NCBI GenBank assembly: GCA_002722295.1
Contig: PBLF01000018.1
Location: 62,001 to 126,000 of the forward strand
Source: Stappia sp.
GTDB taxonomy: Bacteria > Pseudomonadota > Alphaproteobacteria > Rhizobiales > Stappiaceae
DNA: 64,000 nucleotides
Reading direction: 5' to 3'
Part shown: positions 26,472 to 36,614 of the stretch, piece by piece
How positions within the stretch are numbered: position 1 is the stretch's first letter
How the letters are laid out: each line of letters begins with the position of its first letter
The notes under the pieces: model-generated
Seen by the model: the letters and a program-made list of their open reading frames with translations, nothing else
Databases searched by the model: none
Told to the model about the DNA's origin: nothing
Made by a program: the position numbers and the translations under genes

Positions 26472-28316
26472 TCAGTCGACGCGGCGCACCGCGCCTTCCG
26501 CGGCCGAGGTCGTCAGCAGCGCATAGGCCTTGAGCGCGGTCGAGATCTTGCGCGTACGCTTCTCGACCGGCTTCCAGGCGGCGTCGCCCTTCGCCTCCAT
26601 CGCGGCCCGGCGGCGCGCCATTTCCTCGTCCGACACGGCGAGGTGGATGGTGCGGCCCGGGATGTCGATCTCCAGCCGGTCGCCTTCCTCGGCAAGGCCG
26701 ATGGCGCCGCCTTCGGCGGCTTCCGGCGAGACGTGGCCGATGGACAGGCCCGAGGTGCCGCCGGAGAAGCGGCCGTCGGTGACCAGGGCGCACTGCTTGC
26801 CCAGCCCCTTCGACTTCAGGTAGCTGGTCGGATAGAGCATTTCCTGCATTCCGGGACCGCCGCGCGGGCCTTCGTAGCGGATCAGCACCACGTCGCCCGC
26901 CTCGATCTTGCCGGTCAGGATGCCGCTCACGGCGCTGTCCTGGCTTTCGAAGATCCGCACGCGGCCGGTGAACTTGAGGATGGACTCGTCCACGCCGGCC
27001 GTCTTCACGATGCAGCCGTCCCGGGCGATGTTGCCGTAGAGCACGGCGAGACCGCCGTCCTGGGAATAGGCGTGCGCCTTGTCGCGGATGACGCCCGTCT
27101 CGCGGTCGTCGTCGACGCTCGGATAACGGCAGTCCTGCGAGAAGGCCGTCTGGGTCGGAATGCCGCCGGGGCCGGCGCGATAGAAGTCGATCACGCTTTC
27201 GGCGCCCGTGCGCTTGATGTCCCAGCGCTCGAGGGCGTCGGAGAGGCTCGGCGAGTGGACCATCGGCAGCGAGGTGTCGAGCAGGCCGGCGCGGTCGAGC
27301 TCGCCCAGGATGCCCATGATGCCGCCGGCCCGGTGCACGTCTTCCATGTGCACGTGGGAGACGGAGGGGGCGACCTTGCAGAGCACCGGAACCTTGCGCG
27401 ACAGCTTGTCGATGTCGGCCATGGTGAAGTCGATCTCGCCCTCGCGCGCAGCGGCGAGCAGGTGCAGCACCGTGTTGGTCGACCCGCCCATGGCAATGTC
27501 GAGCGACATGGCGTTGTGGAATGCGGTGCGGTTGGCGATCACGCGCGGCAGCACGTTCTCGTCGCCCTGCTCGTAGTAGCGGCGCGCCAGGTCCACGACC
27601 AGGTGGCCGGCCTCGACGAACAGCCGCTCGCGGTCGGCGTGGGTTGCAAGCGTGGAGCCGTTGCCCGGCAGCGACAGGCCCAGCGCCTCGGTCAGGCAGT
27701 TCATCGAGTTGGCGGTGAACATGCCCGAGCAGGAGCCGCAGGTCGGACAAGCGGAGCGCTCGATGGCGTTGACGTCCTCGTCGGACATCTTGTCGTCGGC
27801 GGCGGCGACCATGGCGTCGACCAGGTCCAGTGCGCGCTCGGTGCCGTCGGCGAGCTTCACCTTGCCGGCTTCCATGGGGCCGCCGGAGACGAAGACCACG
27901 GGGATGTTGAGCCGCATGGCGGCCATCAGCATGCCCGGAGTGATCTTGTCGCAATTGGAGATGCAGACCATGGCGTCGGCGCAATGGGCGTTGACCATGT
28001 ACTCCACGCTGTCGGCGATGATCTCGCGCGAGGGCAGCGAGTAGAGCATGCCGTCGTGGCCCATGGCGATGCCGTCATCGACCGCGATCGTGTTGAACTC
28101 CTTGGCGACGCCGCCGGCCTTCTCGACCTCGCGCGCGACAAGCTGGCCGAGATCCTTGAGGTGGACGTGACCGGGAACGAACTGGGTGAAGGAGTTCACG
28201 ATGGCGATGATCGGCTTGCCGAAGTCACCATCCTTCATGCCGGTGGCGCGCCAGAGGCCGCGCGCGCCCGCCATGTTGCGTCCGTGAGTGCTGGTTCTCG
28301 ACCTGTAAGTCGGCAT
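26472..28316 (-). CDS. ilvD: Dihydroxy-acid dehydratase
   Basis: 614 residues, the normal length of IlvD. It dehydrates 2,3-dihydroxy-isovalerate and 2,3-dihydroxy-3-methylvalerate to the 2-keto acids of valine and isoleucine synthesis, using an Fe-S cluster in the cytoplasm. It starts [21 protein letters not shown]; cluster ligands are in [11 protein letters not shown] and [11 protein letters not shown]. An upstream in-frame ATG at 28343 would add nine residues; 28316 matches the family start and has CGAGGCGAG just before it. The gene is monocistronic with its own terminator. Confidence 0.97.
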   Translation of the reverse strand: MPTYRSRTSTHGRNMAGARGLWRATGMKDGDFGKPIIAIVNSFTQFVPGHVHLKDLGQLVAREVEKAGGVAKEFNTIAVDDGIAMGHDGMLYSLPSREIIADSVEYMVNAHCADAMVCISNCDKITPGMLMAAMRLNIPVVFVSGGPMEAGKVKLADGTERALDLVDAMVAAADDKMSDEDVNAIERSACPTCGSCSGMFTANSMNCLTEALGLSLPGNGSTLATHADRERLFVEAGHLVVDLARRYYEQGDENVLPRVIANRTAFHNAMSLDIAMGGSTNTVLHLLAAAREGEIDFTMADIDKLSRKVPVLCKVAPSVSHVHMEDVHRAGGIMGILGELDRAGLLDTSLPMVHSPSLSDALERWDIKRTGAESVIDFYRAGPGGIPTQTAFSQDCRYPSVDDDRETGVIRDKAHAYSQDGGLAVLYGNIARDGCIVKTAGVDESILKFTGRVRIFESQDSAVSGILTGKIEAGDVVLIRYEGPRGGPGMQEMLYPTSYLKSKGLGKQCALVTDGRFSGGTSGLSIGHVSPEAAEGGAIGLAEEGDRLEIDIPGRTIHLAVSDEEMARRRAAMEAKGDAAWKPVEKRTRKISTALKAYALLTTSAAEGAVRRVD

Positions 28317-28519
28317 TCTCGCCTCGGTAGGTTCGTATGACAATATTTCCGCAACACGGGGTACGAAATCACCGCGTGGGACGCAAGGAAATTACGTTTT
28401 GGGGCGATTTCGCCCCGGATCAAGGCCCTCCGCACGTCTGCGCGCGGGGACGGTTCGATGAGCATTGCGGTGGTGTCGTTCCTCGGCTTTGATGCGGTCC
28501 GGGCATCTGGGCCCGGGGG

Positions 28520-29656
28520 GTGAAGATCATGACAAGGGGTGTTTGTGGCGGCGGACTGCGCCGTCTTGGTGCGGTGCTGGTGGCGATCGTCGCCGGCCTG
28601 GTCTGCGCGGGGACGGCCGTTCCGGCCCGGGCGCTGGACATTCGAGACGACATGGCCTTCGAGGCGGTATGCCAGGGCAACTCGGCGGCCAGTTGCTACG
28701 TGCTCGCGGTTGGCAAGATAACCGCCGACACCCCGCGTGCCTTCCGCGCCTTTCTCGAGCGCGAGCAGCCCGAGGGCAACAGGGTGCTTCTTTACAGCGG
28801 CGGCGGCAATCTGCGCGCCGGCCTCGATCTGGGATCCATCATCCGCCAGAAGAAGTATGAGACCGCCATCGGCCGCTGGCAGCCGGACGGGACCTTCGGA
28901 GAGGTGATCAACGACGCCTACTGCATGAGCGCCTGCGCCTACACGTTCCTTGGCGGCACGGTGCGCCGGATCGAGGACGGCAACCGGCTCGGCTTCCATC
29001 GTTTCTTCGTGCCGAACCGCGAAGCCTGGGAGCGTGCCGGGCTCACCCAGGACGACGCGCTCGCGCAGGGGCAGACGGAATCGAGCCTGATCGTTGCCTA
29101 TCTGGTCTACATGAACATCGACCCGCGCATCTTCGTGCTCGGCGCCACGGCGGGGCGGAACGACATGTATGTGCCCGACCGGGCGACGCTGGAGGAGTTC
29201 GACCTCGTCTCGCCGGATGGTTTCGCCCCCTTCTATCTGGAGCCCTACAAGGACGGGATCGTTGCCGCCTCGAAGCGTGTCGGTCCGACGCGGCTCTATG
29301 ACGAGATCACACAGGTCACGGCCTATTGCCGCAGGAACGAGCCGCATCTGCTGGTGTCCTCCGGCATTGGCCTGCCCGAAGATCTGCCCGATCCGGGCGA
29401 TCTGCTCGTCAGTGACGGCAAGGGCGGGGTGCAGCGGATCCGGGTGCCGCGTGAGCGCATGAGGGTTCGTTCGGGCAAGTCGGTGGAGTTTCGCCTCGAC
29501 CGGGAGACGGGCGCGCGCGTCGCGGCTGCCCGCGCGTTCGGGGTCAGCGTCTTCCTGGGACAGGCGGCGGGCGGAGAATTGCGCGGCACCGTGCCCCTGA
29601 TCGAGGGCGACCGCAGGATGCTGGAGGCCGCGTTCCGCTTCTGCATCGATCGGTAG
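28520..29656 (+). CDS. Secreted ClpP/crotonase-fold hypothetical protein
   Basis: 378 residues. A signal peptide (LGAVLVAIVAGLVCAGTAVPARA) is followed by a domain resembling COG3904 periplasmic proteins: VLLYSGGGNLRAGLDLGSIIRQ (like the ClpP GG-oxyanion strand) and DAYCMSACAYTFLGG (like the serine-containing CxSAC motif), then LGFHRF with a histidine. Ser and His in these places would allow a serine-hydrolase role, but none is proven. The C-terminal ~120 residues (from about 255) match nothing I know. It is divergent from ilvD and convergent with the Lrp gene nine bases on. Confidence 0.75.
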   Translation: MKIMTRGVCGGGLRRLGAVLVAIVAGLVCAGTAVPARALDIRDDMAFEAVCQGNSAASCYVLAVGKITADTPRAFRAFLEREQPEGNRVLLYSGGGNLRAGLDLGSIIRQKKYETAIGRWQPDGTFGEVINDAYCMSACAYTFLGGTVRRIEDGNRLGFHRFFVPNREAWERAGLTQDDALAQGQTESSLIVAYLVYMNIDPRIFVLGATAGRNDMYVPDRATLEEFDLVSPDGFAPFYLEPYKDGIVAASKRVGPTRLYDEITQVTAYCRRNEPHLLVSSGIGLPEDLPDPGDLLVSDGKGGVQRIRVPRERMRVRSGKSVEFRLDRETGARVAAARAFGVSVFLGQAAGGELRGTVPLIEGDRRMLEAAFRFCIDR

Positions 29657-29665
29657 GCGGAACGG

Positions 29666-30130
29666 CTACGCCGGATCTTGCGGCGTGTTTGGCCTGCGGT
29701 CGAATTTCGAGGCGAGCACGATGGAGCTTTGCGAGCGGCGCACGCCCGGCACGGCGGCGATCTCGTCCAGCGCCTCGTCGAGATCCTCGAGCCTCGGCGC
29801 CTCGACCACGAGGAACACGTCGAACTCGCCCGAGATCGTCAGACAGGTTCGGATCTCGGGAAACGTCTCGAGCCGCTTGAGCGTGTCGCGGATCCTCTGC
29901 TGTTCGATGGCGAGCATCACAAGCGCCCGCACGGCCTCGCCCGGAAGTCCGCGTGCCAGCACGGCGGTGTAGCCGGAGATCACCCGCTCCCGTTCCAGCC
30001 GGGCAATGCGCTCGTGCACTGTGGAGCGGGCGAGGCCGAGCCTGCGGGCGATTTCCGCCGTCGGCATGCGCGCGTTCATCTGCAGCAGCGCGATGAGCTG
30101 TCGGTCGAGCGCGTCACGGGCAAGCGTCAT
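29666..30130 (-). CDS. Lrp/AsnC family transcriptional regulator
   Basis: 154 residues. The winged HTH is at about 1-60 (DRQLIALLQMNARMPTAEIARRLGLARSTVHERIARLERERVI), then the RAM/AsnC ligand-binding domain (65-145), with VRALVMLAIEQQ and CLTISGEFDVFLVVEAPRLEDLDEALDEI. Family members sense amino acids and act on nearby or global targets. Located between a secreted hypothetical and the ScfR gene, with no obvious biosynthetic target next to it; the liv and ilvD genes within 10 kb are possible but untested targets. Confidence 0.92.
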   Translation of the reverse strand: MTLARDALDRQLIALLQMNARMPTAEIARRLGLARSTVHERIARLERERVISGYTAVLARGLPGEAVRALVMLAIEQQRIRDTLKRLETFPEIRTCLTISGEFDVFLVVEAPRLEDLDEALDEIAAVPGVRRSQSSIVLASKFDRRPNTPQDPA

Positions 30131-30277
30131 GGGCTGGTCCTTTCGGGCGGTTCTTCACCGCATGACCCGGCGATCTGACGGGTCGACCGACTTCTCGCCG
30201 AAAACCCGGACGAAGTGAAGGGGGCCCGGATCTCCGCGAGCGGTACGAGCCGATTTGCCTGACGACGCTTCGCCGTC

Positions 30278-31690
30278 TCACCGGATCTCGTAGGGCACCA
30301 GCCGGCGGTGATCGCTGTCGATGGAGATCGCCCGGTTGAGCGGTGGCACCGAGCGTTGGGCGCAGGTAAGGCGTTCGCAGATGCGGCAGGAGATCCCGAT
30401 GGGGTCGAAGGCCGCGTCGCGGGCAAGGTCCAGCCCGTCGCAATAGACGATGTCGCGTGCGTGCGAGATCTCGGTGCCGAGCGCGATGGCGTAGTGCAGC
30501 ACCGGGCCGCCATAGCCGCCCGACTTCTTCACCACATGGGCGGCAAGCGAGATGTAGCGCGAGCCGTCCGGGGTTTCGGCAAGCTGGCGGATGATCGTCC
30601 CGTGGCTTTCGAAGGCGCGGTGCACGTTCCACAGCGGGCAGGCGGCGCCGAAGCGTGCGAACTGCAGCTTGGTGGCGGAGTGGCGCTTGGTGATGTTGCC
30701 GGCCCTGTCCACCCGCGCGAAAAAGAAGGGGATGCCCTTGAGGCGCGGGCGCTGCAGCGTCGACAGCCGGTGCGCCACCTGCTCCAGGCTGGTGCCGAAG
30801 CGGTCGGCGATGAGGTCGAGGTCGTGGCGCGTTTCCTGCGCTGTGCGCAGGAACGCGCGATAGGGCAGCACCAGCGCCCCGGCGAAGGCATTGGCAAGCC
30901 CGATGCGGGCCACATGCGTGGCGTCCTCGTTCTGGAAGCGCGCGCGCGCCAGCACGTCATCCATGATCCCGCCCGCCTCCAGAAGGGCGATCTGGTGGGC
31001 GAGCTGGAATACGATGGTCGATTCGGGCAGTGCCTCGTTGAGCGAGAGCTGCTTCGCCGCCGCGTCGTAGCGGCGGATCTCGCTGGCGTCGGGCGCGAGC
31101 CGGTGGCGCGTCACGGAGATGCCGTGGCGTGCGTCCAGGTGCTCCACCAGATCGCGGGCGAAGACGCGACCCGTCGTCGAGAGCCGCGCGTTCAGCTCCT
31201 CCGCCGCCACGTCCAGGTCGTGGATGTAGTTGTTCTCGAAATGGAAGAAATCCCGCACTTCCTCGTATGGCGTCGGGCGCGTGAGGGCCTCGTCGCGGGC
31301 GAGGCGATCGTCGAGCATGGCGAGCTGCTCGCTCATCTGCCGATAGGCATGATGCAGCCGCACCATGGCGTGGGCGAAGTCGGGCGCGCTCTGGCTGACG
31401 GTCTTGAAGTCCTGCAGGCCCGGACGGTGTCCGGCGAAGACCGGATCGGCGAAAACCTCGCTGAGGGCCGCGACGAGGCGGTCGTCGTCATCGACCGAGA
31501 TCTGCGCCAGGTCCAGGCCGAACTGTTCCGACAGGCCGAGCAGAACCGGCGCGGAAACCGGCCGCTGGTTGTTCTCGAGCTGGTTCACATAGCTGGTCGA
31601 AAGTCCCAGCCGTTCGGCGAAATCGCGCTGGGTCAGCTTCGCATCGCCACGAAGGGCGCGGATCTGGCGACCGATGAAGAGCTTTTTCAC
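30278..31690 (-). CDS. Short-chain fatty acyl-CoA regulator (ScfR family, PccR/MccR/RamB-like)
   Basis: 470 residues. An N-terminal XRE-type HTH (VKKLFIGRQIRALRGDAKLTQRDFAERLGLSTSYVNQLENNQRPV) is followed by an IrrE/peptidase-like middle domain and the C-terminal ScfR domain with a cysteine cluster SCRICERLTCAQR. In Rhodobacter sphaeroides PccR is known to control propionyl-CoA carboxylase. GTG 31690 is chosen over ATG 31786 because the longer frame would run through three TTTGCAAA operator copies. Divergent bioY-pccB-pccA-mutase genes downstream make propionyl-CoA metabolism the likely target. Autoregulation is likely from the operator position. Confidence 0.92.
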   Translation of the reverse strand: MKKLFIGRQIRALRGDAKLTQRDFAERLGLSTSYVNQLENNQRPVSAPVLLGLSEQFGLDLAQISVDDDDRLVAALSEVFADPVFAGHRPGLQDFKTVSQSAPDFAHAMVRLHHAYRQMSEQLAMLDDRLARDEALTRPTPYEEVRDFFHFENNYIHDLDVAAEELNARLSTTGRVFARDLVEHLDARHGISVTRHRLAPDASEIRRYDAAAKQLSLNEALPESTIVFQLAHQIALLEAGGIMDDVLARARFQNEDATHVARIGLANAFAGALVLPYRAFLRTAQETRHDLDLIADRFGTSLEQVAHRLSTLQRPRLKGIPFFFARVDRAGNITKRHSATKLQFARFGAACPLWNVHRAFESHGTIIRQLAETPDGSRYISLAAHVVKKSGGYGGPVLHYAIALGTEISHARDIVYCDGLDLARDAAFDPIGISCRICERLTCAQRSVPPLNRAISIDSDHRRLVPYEIR

Positions 31691-31714
31691 GCTGACGGTC
31701 CGTTTCGGCTCTGG

Positions 31715-31744
31715 TTTGCAAATTTGCAAATGCAAGTTTGCAAA
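31715..31744. promoter_or_regulatory. ScfR operator cluster, three TTTGCAAA palindromes
   Basis: Exact TTTGCAAA palindromes occur at 31715-31722, 31723-31730 and 31737-31744, the first two abutting. Half-sites TTTGC (31754, 31759) and a near copy TTCGCAAA (31788) follow. They lie 25-55 bases before the regulator GTG start. TTTGCAAA is the motif I recall for PccR/RamB-type ScfR regulators, so this is very probably the binding site of the adjacent gene product. I saw no exact copy before bioY, pccB or pccA. Confidence 0.85.
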
Positions 31745-32243
31745 CAGATTAAGTTTGCTTTGCGGCTTTTTCAACACTCCCGCCACGTTCGCAAAGGGTG
31801 TAGCGACAGGGGAGCGGACGCGGGACGGCCCCCTTGGGGGACAACAGATGCCTGCGCCGTGAATTTGCGGCGGGCCTGGGTCCGTCCGTCTGTTCGCCGG
31901 GTCTGGGGAGGCTTGGTGTTGTCAGGAGCCGTGCGCACTGCCTTCGTGGCCGTGCGCGGATCGGGGAAGGCCCGCTTGAGGAGGCGGGCAGCGCGCCGTG
32001 GCCAAGGGGAGGGCCTGCGGCCAGCGCGCCCCGACGTTCGGCTCCGACGGGAGGGGAGGCCGTCCGACGGAGCCTCGCAATGCTCCGCGGACGGCCCTTT
32101 CCGGTGCCCTGACGGATGTTCTTGAATGCGATGCCGGCATCCCGGACGTGGGGACGGGCGGGCGTTCGCATGGCAAACGCGTGAATTGAGTGTCGCCAGA
32201 TCGCGCCGCGAAATGGTAATCAGGCGCTTGGACGTGACTTAAC
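31745..32243. other. ~500-bp GC-rich intergenic region before bioY
   Basis: Between the ScfR operators and bioY no frame shows family resemblance; those open are GC-rich shadows. The region should hold the promoter for bioY and perhaps pccB. No BioR-type (TTATMTATAA) biotin operator was seen. Confidence 0.5.
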
Positions 32244-32259
32244 AGGAGATATGGTCCCC

Positions 32260-32820
32260 ATGCAGAATATCGTGACCTCGTGGACGGCCGAGCGGCCGCT
32301 GGCGCGCACGCTGCTCGTCGCCTTCGCCGGTTCGCTGCTTCTCACCGTGTCCGCAAAGGTCAGCGTGCCGTTCTATCCGGTGCCGATGACGATGCAGACG
32401 CTGGCCGTTCTGGTTCTGGGCTTCACGCTCGGCCCGCGCCTTGGCGCCGCCGCCGTGGCTCTCTATCTGGCGCAGGGCGCCGCCGGCCTGCCGGTCTTCA
32501 CCGGCACCCCGGAGAAGGGCATCGGCCTTGCCTACATGGCCGGCCCGACGGGCGGCTTCCTGATGGGCTTCGTGGCCTCGGCCTGGCTTGCCGGCTGGTT
32601 CGCCATGAAGGGCTGGACGAAGTCGGTCGTTCCGGCGGTCGCCGCCTCGGTTCTGGCCCAGGCCGTGGTCTTCGTGCCCGGCCTGATCTGGCTCGGCTTC
32701 TTCCTCGGCTCCTTCGACAAGGCGCTGACCTTCGGCCTCTATCCCTTCATCGTCGGCGGGCTGTTCAAGTCCGCGCTCGCGGCCGCCATCGCGCTCGGCC
32801 TGTCGCGCGTTCGCGCCTGA
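32260..32820 (+). CDS. bioY: Biotin transporter substrate-binding subunit BioY
   Basis: 186 residues, six membrane helices, ECF S-component. The diagnostic segments are KVSVPFYPVPMTMQTLAVLVLGFTLG (residues 24-50) and LAYMAGPTGGFLMGF, both conserved in BioY. It imports biotin, alone or with EcfAT/BioMN, which are absent here. ATG 32260 is preferred since AGGAG (32244-32248) is then 11 bases upstream; ATG 32251 would be only two bases from it. Placed directly before pccB, it supplies the cofactor of the carboxylase encoded downstream. Confidence 0.93.
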   Translation: MQNIVTSWTAERPLARTLLVAFAGSLLLTVSAKVSVPFYPVPMTMQTLAVLVLGFTLGPRLGAAAVALYLAQGAAGLPVFTGTPEKGIGLAYMAGPTGGFLMGFVASAWLAGWFAMKGWTKSVVPAVAASVLAQAVVFVPGLIWLGFFLGSFDKALTFGLYPFIVGGLFKSALAAAIALGLSRVRA

Positions 32821-32953
32821 CGATCACGGACCGCGGCGCCGGCGACCCGACGGTCTCCGGTGCCGCTTGCGACCTGAAACGACCCTGTCCGGCGGCCTGT
32901 CGCCGCCGGGCTCCGGCCGCGCGCGCTGCCGGTGAAACCGGGAGGAACACACC

Positions 32954-34486
32954 ATGCAGGAAATCCTGGCCGAACTCGAGAAGCGCCGCGAAGCCGCGCG
33001 CCTTGCCGGCGGCACCCGCCGCATCGAGGCCCAGCACGCCAAGGGCAAGCTGACCGCGCGCGAGCGCATCGAGATCTTCCTCGACGAGGGCTCGTTCGAG
33101 GAATACGACATGTTCGTCACCCACCGCTGCGTGGATTTCGGCATGCAGGACACGACCATGCCCGGCGACGGCGTCGTCACCGGCTGGGGCACGGTCAACG
33201 GCCGCATGGTCTATGTCTTTTCCCAGGATTTCACCGTCTTCGGCGGTTCGCTCTCCGAGACACATGCCCAGAAGATCTGCAAGATCATGGACATGGCCGT
33301 GAAGAACGGCGCCCCGGTCATCGGTCTGAACGACAGTGGCGGCGCCCGCATCCAGGAGGGCGTCGCCTCGCTCGGCGGCTATGCCGACGTCTTCCAGCGC
33401 AACATCATGGCCTCCGGTGTCGTGCCGCAGATTTCCATGATCATGGGCCCCTGCGCGGGCGGCGCGGTCTATTCGCCCGCGATCACCGACTTCATCTTCA
33501 TGGTCCGCGACACGTCCTACATGTTCGTGACCGGCCCCGACGTGGTGAAGACCGTGACCAACGAGGTCGTCACGGCGGAGGAGCTTGGCGGTGCCAAGAC
33601 CCACACCACCAAGTCCTCGGTCGCGGACCTCGCCTTCGACAACGACGTCGAGGCGCTGGTGGCGCTGCGCCGCTTCATCGATTTCCTGCCGTCCAGCAAC
33701 CGCGAGAAGCCGCCGGTGCGTCCGTTCCACGACGATCCGGCGCGCATCGACCATTCGCTCGACACGCTGATCCCCGACAATCCGAACAAGCCCTACGACA
33801 TGAAGGAGCTGATCGTGAAGGTCGCCGACGAGGGCGACTTCTTCGAGCTCCAGGACGGCTATGCCGGCAACATCGTCATCGGCTTCATCCGCATCGAGGG
33901 GCAGACGGTGGGCGTGGTCGCCAACCAGCCGATGGTGCTGGCCGGCGTTCTGGACATCAATTCCTCGCGCAAGGCGGCGCGGTTCGTGCGCTTCTGCGAC
34001 TGTTTCAACATCCCGATCCTGACCTTCGTCGACGTCCCGGGCTTCCTTCCCGGCACGACGCAGGAATACGGCGGCGTCATCAAGCACGGCGCCAAGCTGC
34101 TCTTCGCCTATGGCGAGGCGACGGTGCCCAAGGTGACCGTGATCACGCGCAAGGCCTATGGCGGCGCCTATGACGTCATGGCCTCCAAGCACATTCGCGG
34201 CGACATCAACTATGCCTGGCCGTCGGCGGAGATCGCGGTGATGGGCGCCAAGGGCGCAACCGAGATCCTCTACCGCTCTGAGCTTGGCGATCCGGAGAAG
34301 ATCGCCGCGCGCACGAAGGAATACGAGGACCGTTTCGCCAATCCCTTCGTCGCCGCCGAGAAGGGCTTCATCGACGACGTCATCCGCCCGCATTCGACCC
34401 GGCGGCGCGTGGCGCGGGCCTTCGCGACCCTGCGCAACAAGCAGCTTTCGAACCCCTGGAAGAAGCACGACAACATCCCTCTCTAG
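32954..34486 (+). CDS. pccB: Propionyl-CoA carboxylase beta (carboxyltransferase) subunit
   Basis: 510 residues, the normal length. The carboxyltransferase domains show [55 protein letters not shown] and, in the C half, [25 protein letters not shown] and [12 protein letters not shown]. It moves CO2 from biotin on PccA to propionyl-CoA, giving (S)-methylmalonyl-CoA in the cytoplasm. GGGAGG precedes the ATG. Next to pccA (97 bases) and mutase, forming the propionyl-CoA route to succinyl-CoA. Confidence 0.96.
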   Translation: MQEILAELEKRREAARLAGGTRRIEAQHAKGKLTARERIEIFLDEGSFEEYDMFVTHRCVDFGMQDTTMPGDGVVTGWGTVNGRMVYVFSQDFTVFGGSLSETHAQKICKIMDMAVKNGAPVIGLNDSGGARIQEGVASLGGYADVFQRNIMASGVVPQISMIMGPCAGGAVYSPAITDFIFMVRDTSYMFVTGPDVVKTVTNEVVTAEELGGAKTHTTKSSVADLAFDNDVEALVALRRFIDFLPSSNREKPPVRPFHDDPARIDHSLDTLIPDNPNKPYDMKELIVKVADEGDFFELQDGYAGNIVIGFIRIEGQTVGVVANQPMVLAGVLDINSSRKAARFVRFCDCFNIPILTFVDVPGFLPGTTQEYGGVIKHGAKLLFAYGEATVPKVTVITRKAYGGAYDVMASKHIRGDINYAWPSAEIAVMGAKGATEILYRSELGDPEKIAARTKEYEDRFANPFVAAEKGFIDDVIRPHSTRRRVARAFATLRNKQLSNPWKKHDNIPL

Positions 34487-34583
34487 GGGGAGGTCGCGCG
34501 CCGCGCCGAGCGGCTTTCAGGGGCTGCGTTATTGCCGCAAGCCGATTGAACAAGAAGACGTCTTGAGGGACCGGAACGAGCCT

Positions 34584-36614
34584 ATGATCAAGAAAATCCT
34601 CATTGCCAATCGCGGCGAGATCGCCTGCCGGGTCATCAAGACGGCGAAGAAGATGGGCATCGCCACCGTGGCGGTCTATTCCGACGCCGACCGGGACGCG
34701 CTTCACGTCAAGATGGCGGACGAGGCGATCCATATCGGCCCGCCGCCGGCGAACCAGTCCTACATCGTGATCGACAAGATCATGGAGGCGATCCGCGCGT
34801 CCGGTGCCGATGCGGTGCATCCGGGCTACGGCTTCCTGTCCGAGCGTGCCGAGTTCGCCGAGGCGCTTGAGAAGGCCGGTGTCGCCTTCATCGGCCCGCC
34901 GCCGAAGGCCATCGAGGCCATGGGCGACAAGATCACCTCCAAGAAGCTCGCGGCCGAGGCCGGCGTTTCCACCGTGCCGGGCTACATGGGCCTGATCGCC
35001 GACGGCGACGAGGCGGTGAAGATCTCCGGCGAGATCGGCTATCCGGTGATGATCAAGGCGTCCGCCGGTGGTGGCGGCAAGGGCATGCGCATCGCCTGGA
35101 ACGAGGGGGAGGTGCGCGAGGGCTTCCAGTCGTCGAAGAATGAGGCGGCGAACTCCTTCGGCGACGACCGCATCTTCATCGAGAAGTTCGTCACCCAGCC
35201 GCGCCACATCGAGATCCAGGTCCTGGCCGACGCGCACGGCAACGCCATCTACCTCGGCGAGCGCGAGTGCTCCATCCAGCGCCGCAACCAGAAGGTCATC
35301 GAGGAGGCGCCGTCGCCCTTCCTCGACGAGGCGACCCGCAAGGCCATGGGCGAGCAGGCCGTGGCGCTGGCGAAGGCGGTGGGCTACACCTCCGCCGGCA
35401 CGGTCGAGTTCATCGTCGACGGGGAGCGCAACTTCTACTTCCTGGAGATGAACACCCGCCTGCAGGTGGAACATCCCGTCACCGAGCTGGTCACCGGCGT
35501 CGACCTGGTGGAACAGATGATCCGCGTCGCCGCCGGCGAGAAGCTGAGCCTGGCCCAGTCCGACGTGAAGCTCACCGGCTGGGCGATGGAAAGCCGCCTC
35601 TACGCGGAGGATCCCTACCGCAATTTCCTGCCCTCGATCGGCCGGCTGACGCGCTATCGTCCGCCGCAGGAGGGGCGTAGCGACGACGGCACCATCGTGC
35701 GCAACGACACGGGCGTGTTCGAGGGCGGCGAGATCTCGATGTTCTATGACCCGATGATCGCCAAGCTTTGCACCTGGGCGCCCGACCGCATCACCGCCGT
35801 CGAGGCCATGGGCGAGGCGCTGGACCGTTTCGAGGTCGAGGGCATCGGCCACAACCTGCCGTTCCTCTCCGCCGTGATGCGTCATGAGCGGTTCCGCTCG
35901 GGCAACATCACCACCGCCTTCATCGCCGAGGAATATCCCGACGGTTTCGCCGGCGTGACGCTTCCTGCCGCCGAGCTCGAGGAGCTTGTCGCCCTGGCGG
36001 CCGCGCTCACCCATGTGAGCGAGGCCCGCGCCACGCGGATTTCGGGCGCCATGGACAATCACCGCCGGGTGATCGATGCCGCCTGGACGATCCTTGATGG
36101 TCGCGAGGAGTATCCCGTTGCCGTCACCGCAAAGGGCGAGGGGGCCTATCTGGTCGCCCCGCGCGAGGCCGACGGCGGCAATGCGCTCTCGCGGGAGATC
36201 GCGGTGCGCCTCAACGGCTGGACGCCGGGCGACCGGCTGGTGGAGGCGGAGATCGACGGCACCGTGCGCGCGGTGAAGGTCGACCAGACGCTCAAGGGTT
36301 TCCGCCTGCGCCGGGGCGGGGGAGATCTGTCCCTTGCCTGCCTGACGCCGCGCCAGGCCGAGGCCTTCCGCCTGATGCCGGAAAAGGTCGCCGCCGACAC
36401 CTCGAAGATGCTGCTCTGCCCGATGCCGGGTCTTGTCGTGTCCATCGCCGTGGAGGAGGGGCAGACGGTCGAGGCGGGCCAGACGCTCGCCACCGTCGAG
36501 GCAATGAAGATGGAGAACGTGCTCAAGGCCGAGCGCAAGGGCGTGGTCAAGGCCATTGTCGCCAAGCCCGGCGACAGTCTCGCCGTCGACGAGATGATCA
36601 TGGAATTCGAATAG
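34584..36614 (+). CDS. pccA: Propionyl-CoA carboxylase alpha (biotin carboxylase/carrier) subunit
   Basis: 676 residues. The biotin carboxylase domain begins MIKKILIANRGEIACRVIKTAKKMG, with ATP-grasp KASAGGGGKGMRIAW and EMNTRLQVEHPVTE. It is followed by a BT linker domain and a C-terminal biotinyl domain with the target lysine in VEAMKMEN (near residue 641). It carboxylates its own biotin with ATP and bicarbonate. ATG 34584 is the family start; the frame stays open upstream into pccB but in another frame of that gene. The stop overlaps the GTG of a small membrane protein. Confidence 0.96.
   Translation: MIKKILIANRGEIACRVIKTAKKMGIATVAVYSDADRDALHVKMADEAIHIGPPPANQSYIVIDKIMEAIRASGADAVHPGYGFLSERAEFAEALEKAGVAFIGPPPKAIEAMGDKITSKKLAAEAGVSTVPGYMGLIADGDEAVKISGEIGYPVMIKASAGGGGKGMRIAWNEGEVREGFQSSKNEAANSFGDDRIFIEKFVTQPRHIEIQVLADAHGNAIYLGERECSIQRRNQKVIEEAPSPFLDEATRKAMGEQAVALAKAVGYTSAGTVEFIVDGERNFYFLEMNTRLQVEHPVTELVTGVDLVEQMIRVAAGEKLSLAQSDVKLTGWAMESRLYAEDPYRNFLPSIGRLTRYRPPQEGRSDDGTIVRNDTGVFEGGEISMFYDPMIAKLCTWAPDRITAVEAMGEALDRFEVEGIGHNLPFLSAVMRHERFRSGNITTAFIAEEYPDGFAGVTLPAAELEELVALAAALTHVSEARATRISGAMDNHRRVIDAAWTILDGREEYPVAVTAKGEGAYLVAPREADGGNALSREIAVRLNGWTPGDRLVEAEIDGTVRAVKVDQTLKGFRLRRGGGDLSLACLTPRQAEAFRLMPEKVAADTSKMLLCPMPGLVVSIAVEEGQTVEAGQTLATVEAMKMENVLKAERKGVVKAIVAKPGDSLAVDEMIMEFE

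Noticed and set aside
31691-31786. Longer ScfR protein starting at ATG 31786
   Set aside because: The extra 32 residues are encoded by the TTTGCAAA operator cluster and do not resemble the family N-terminus.
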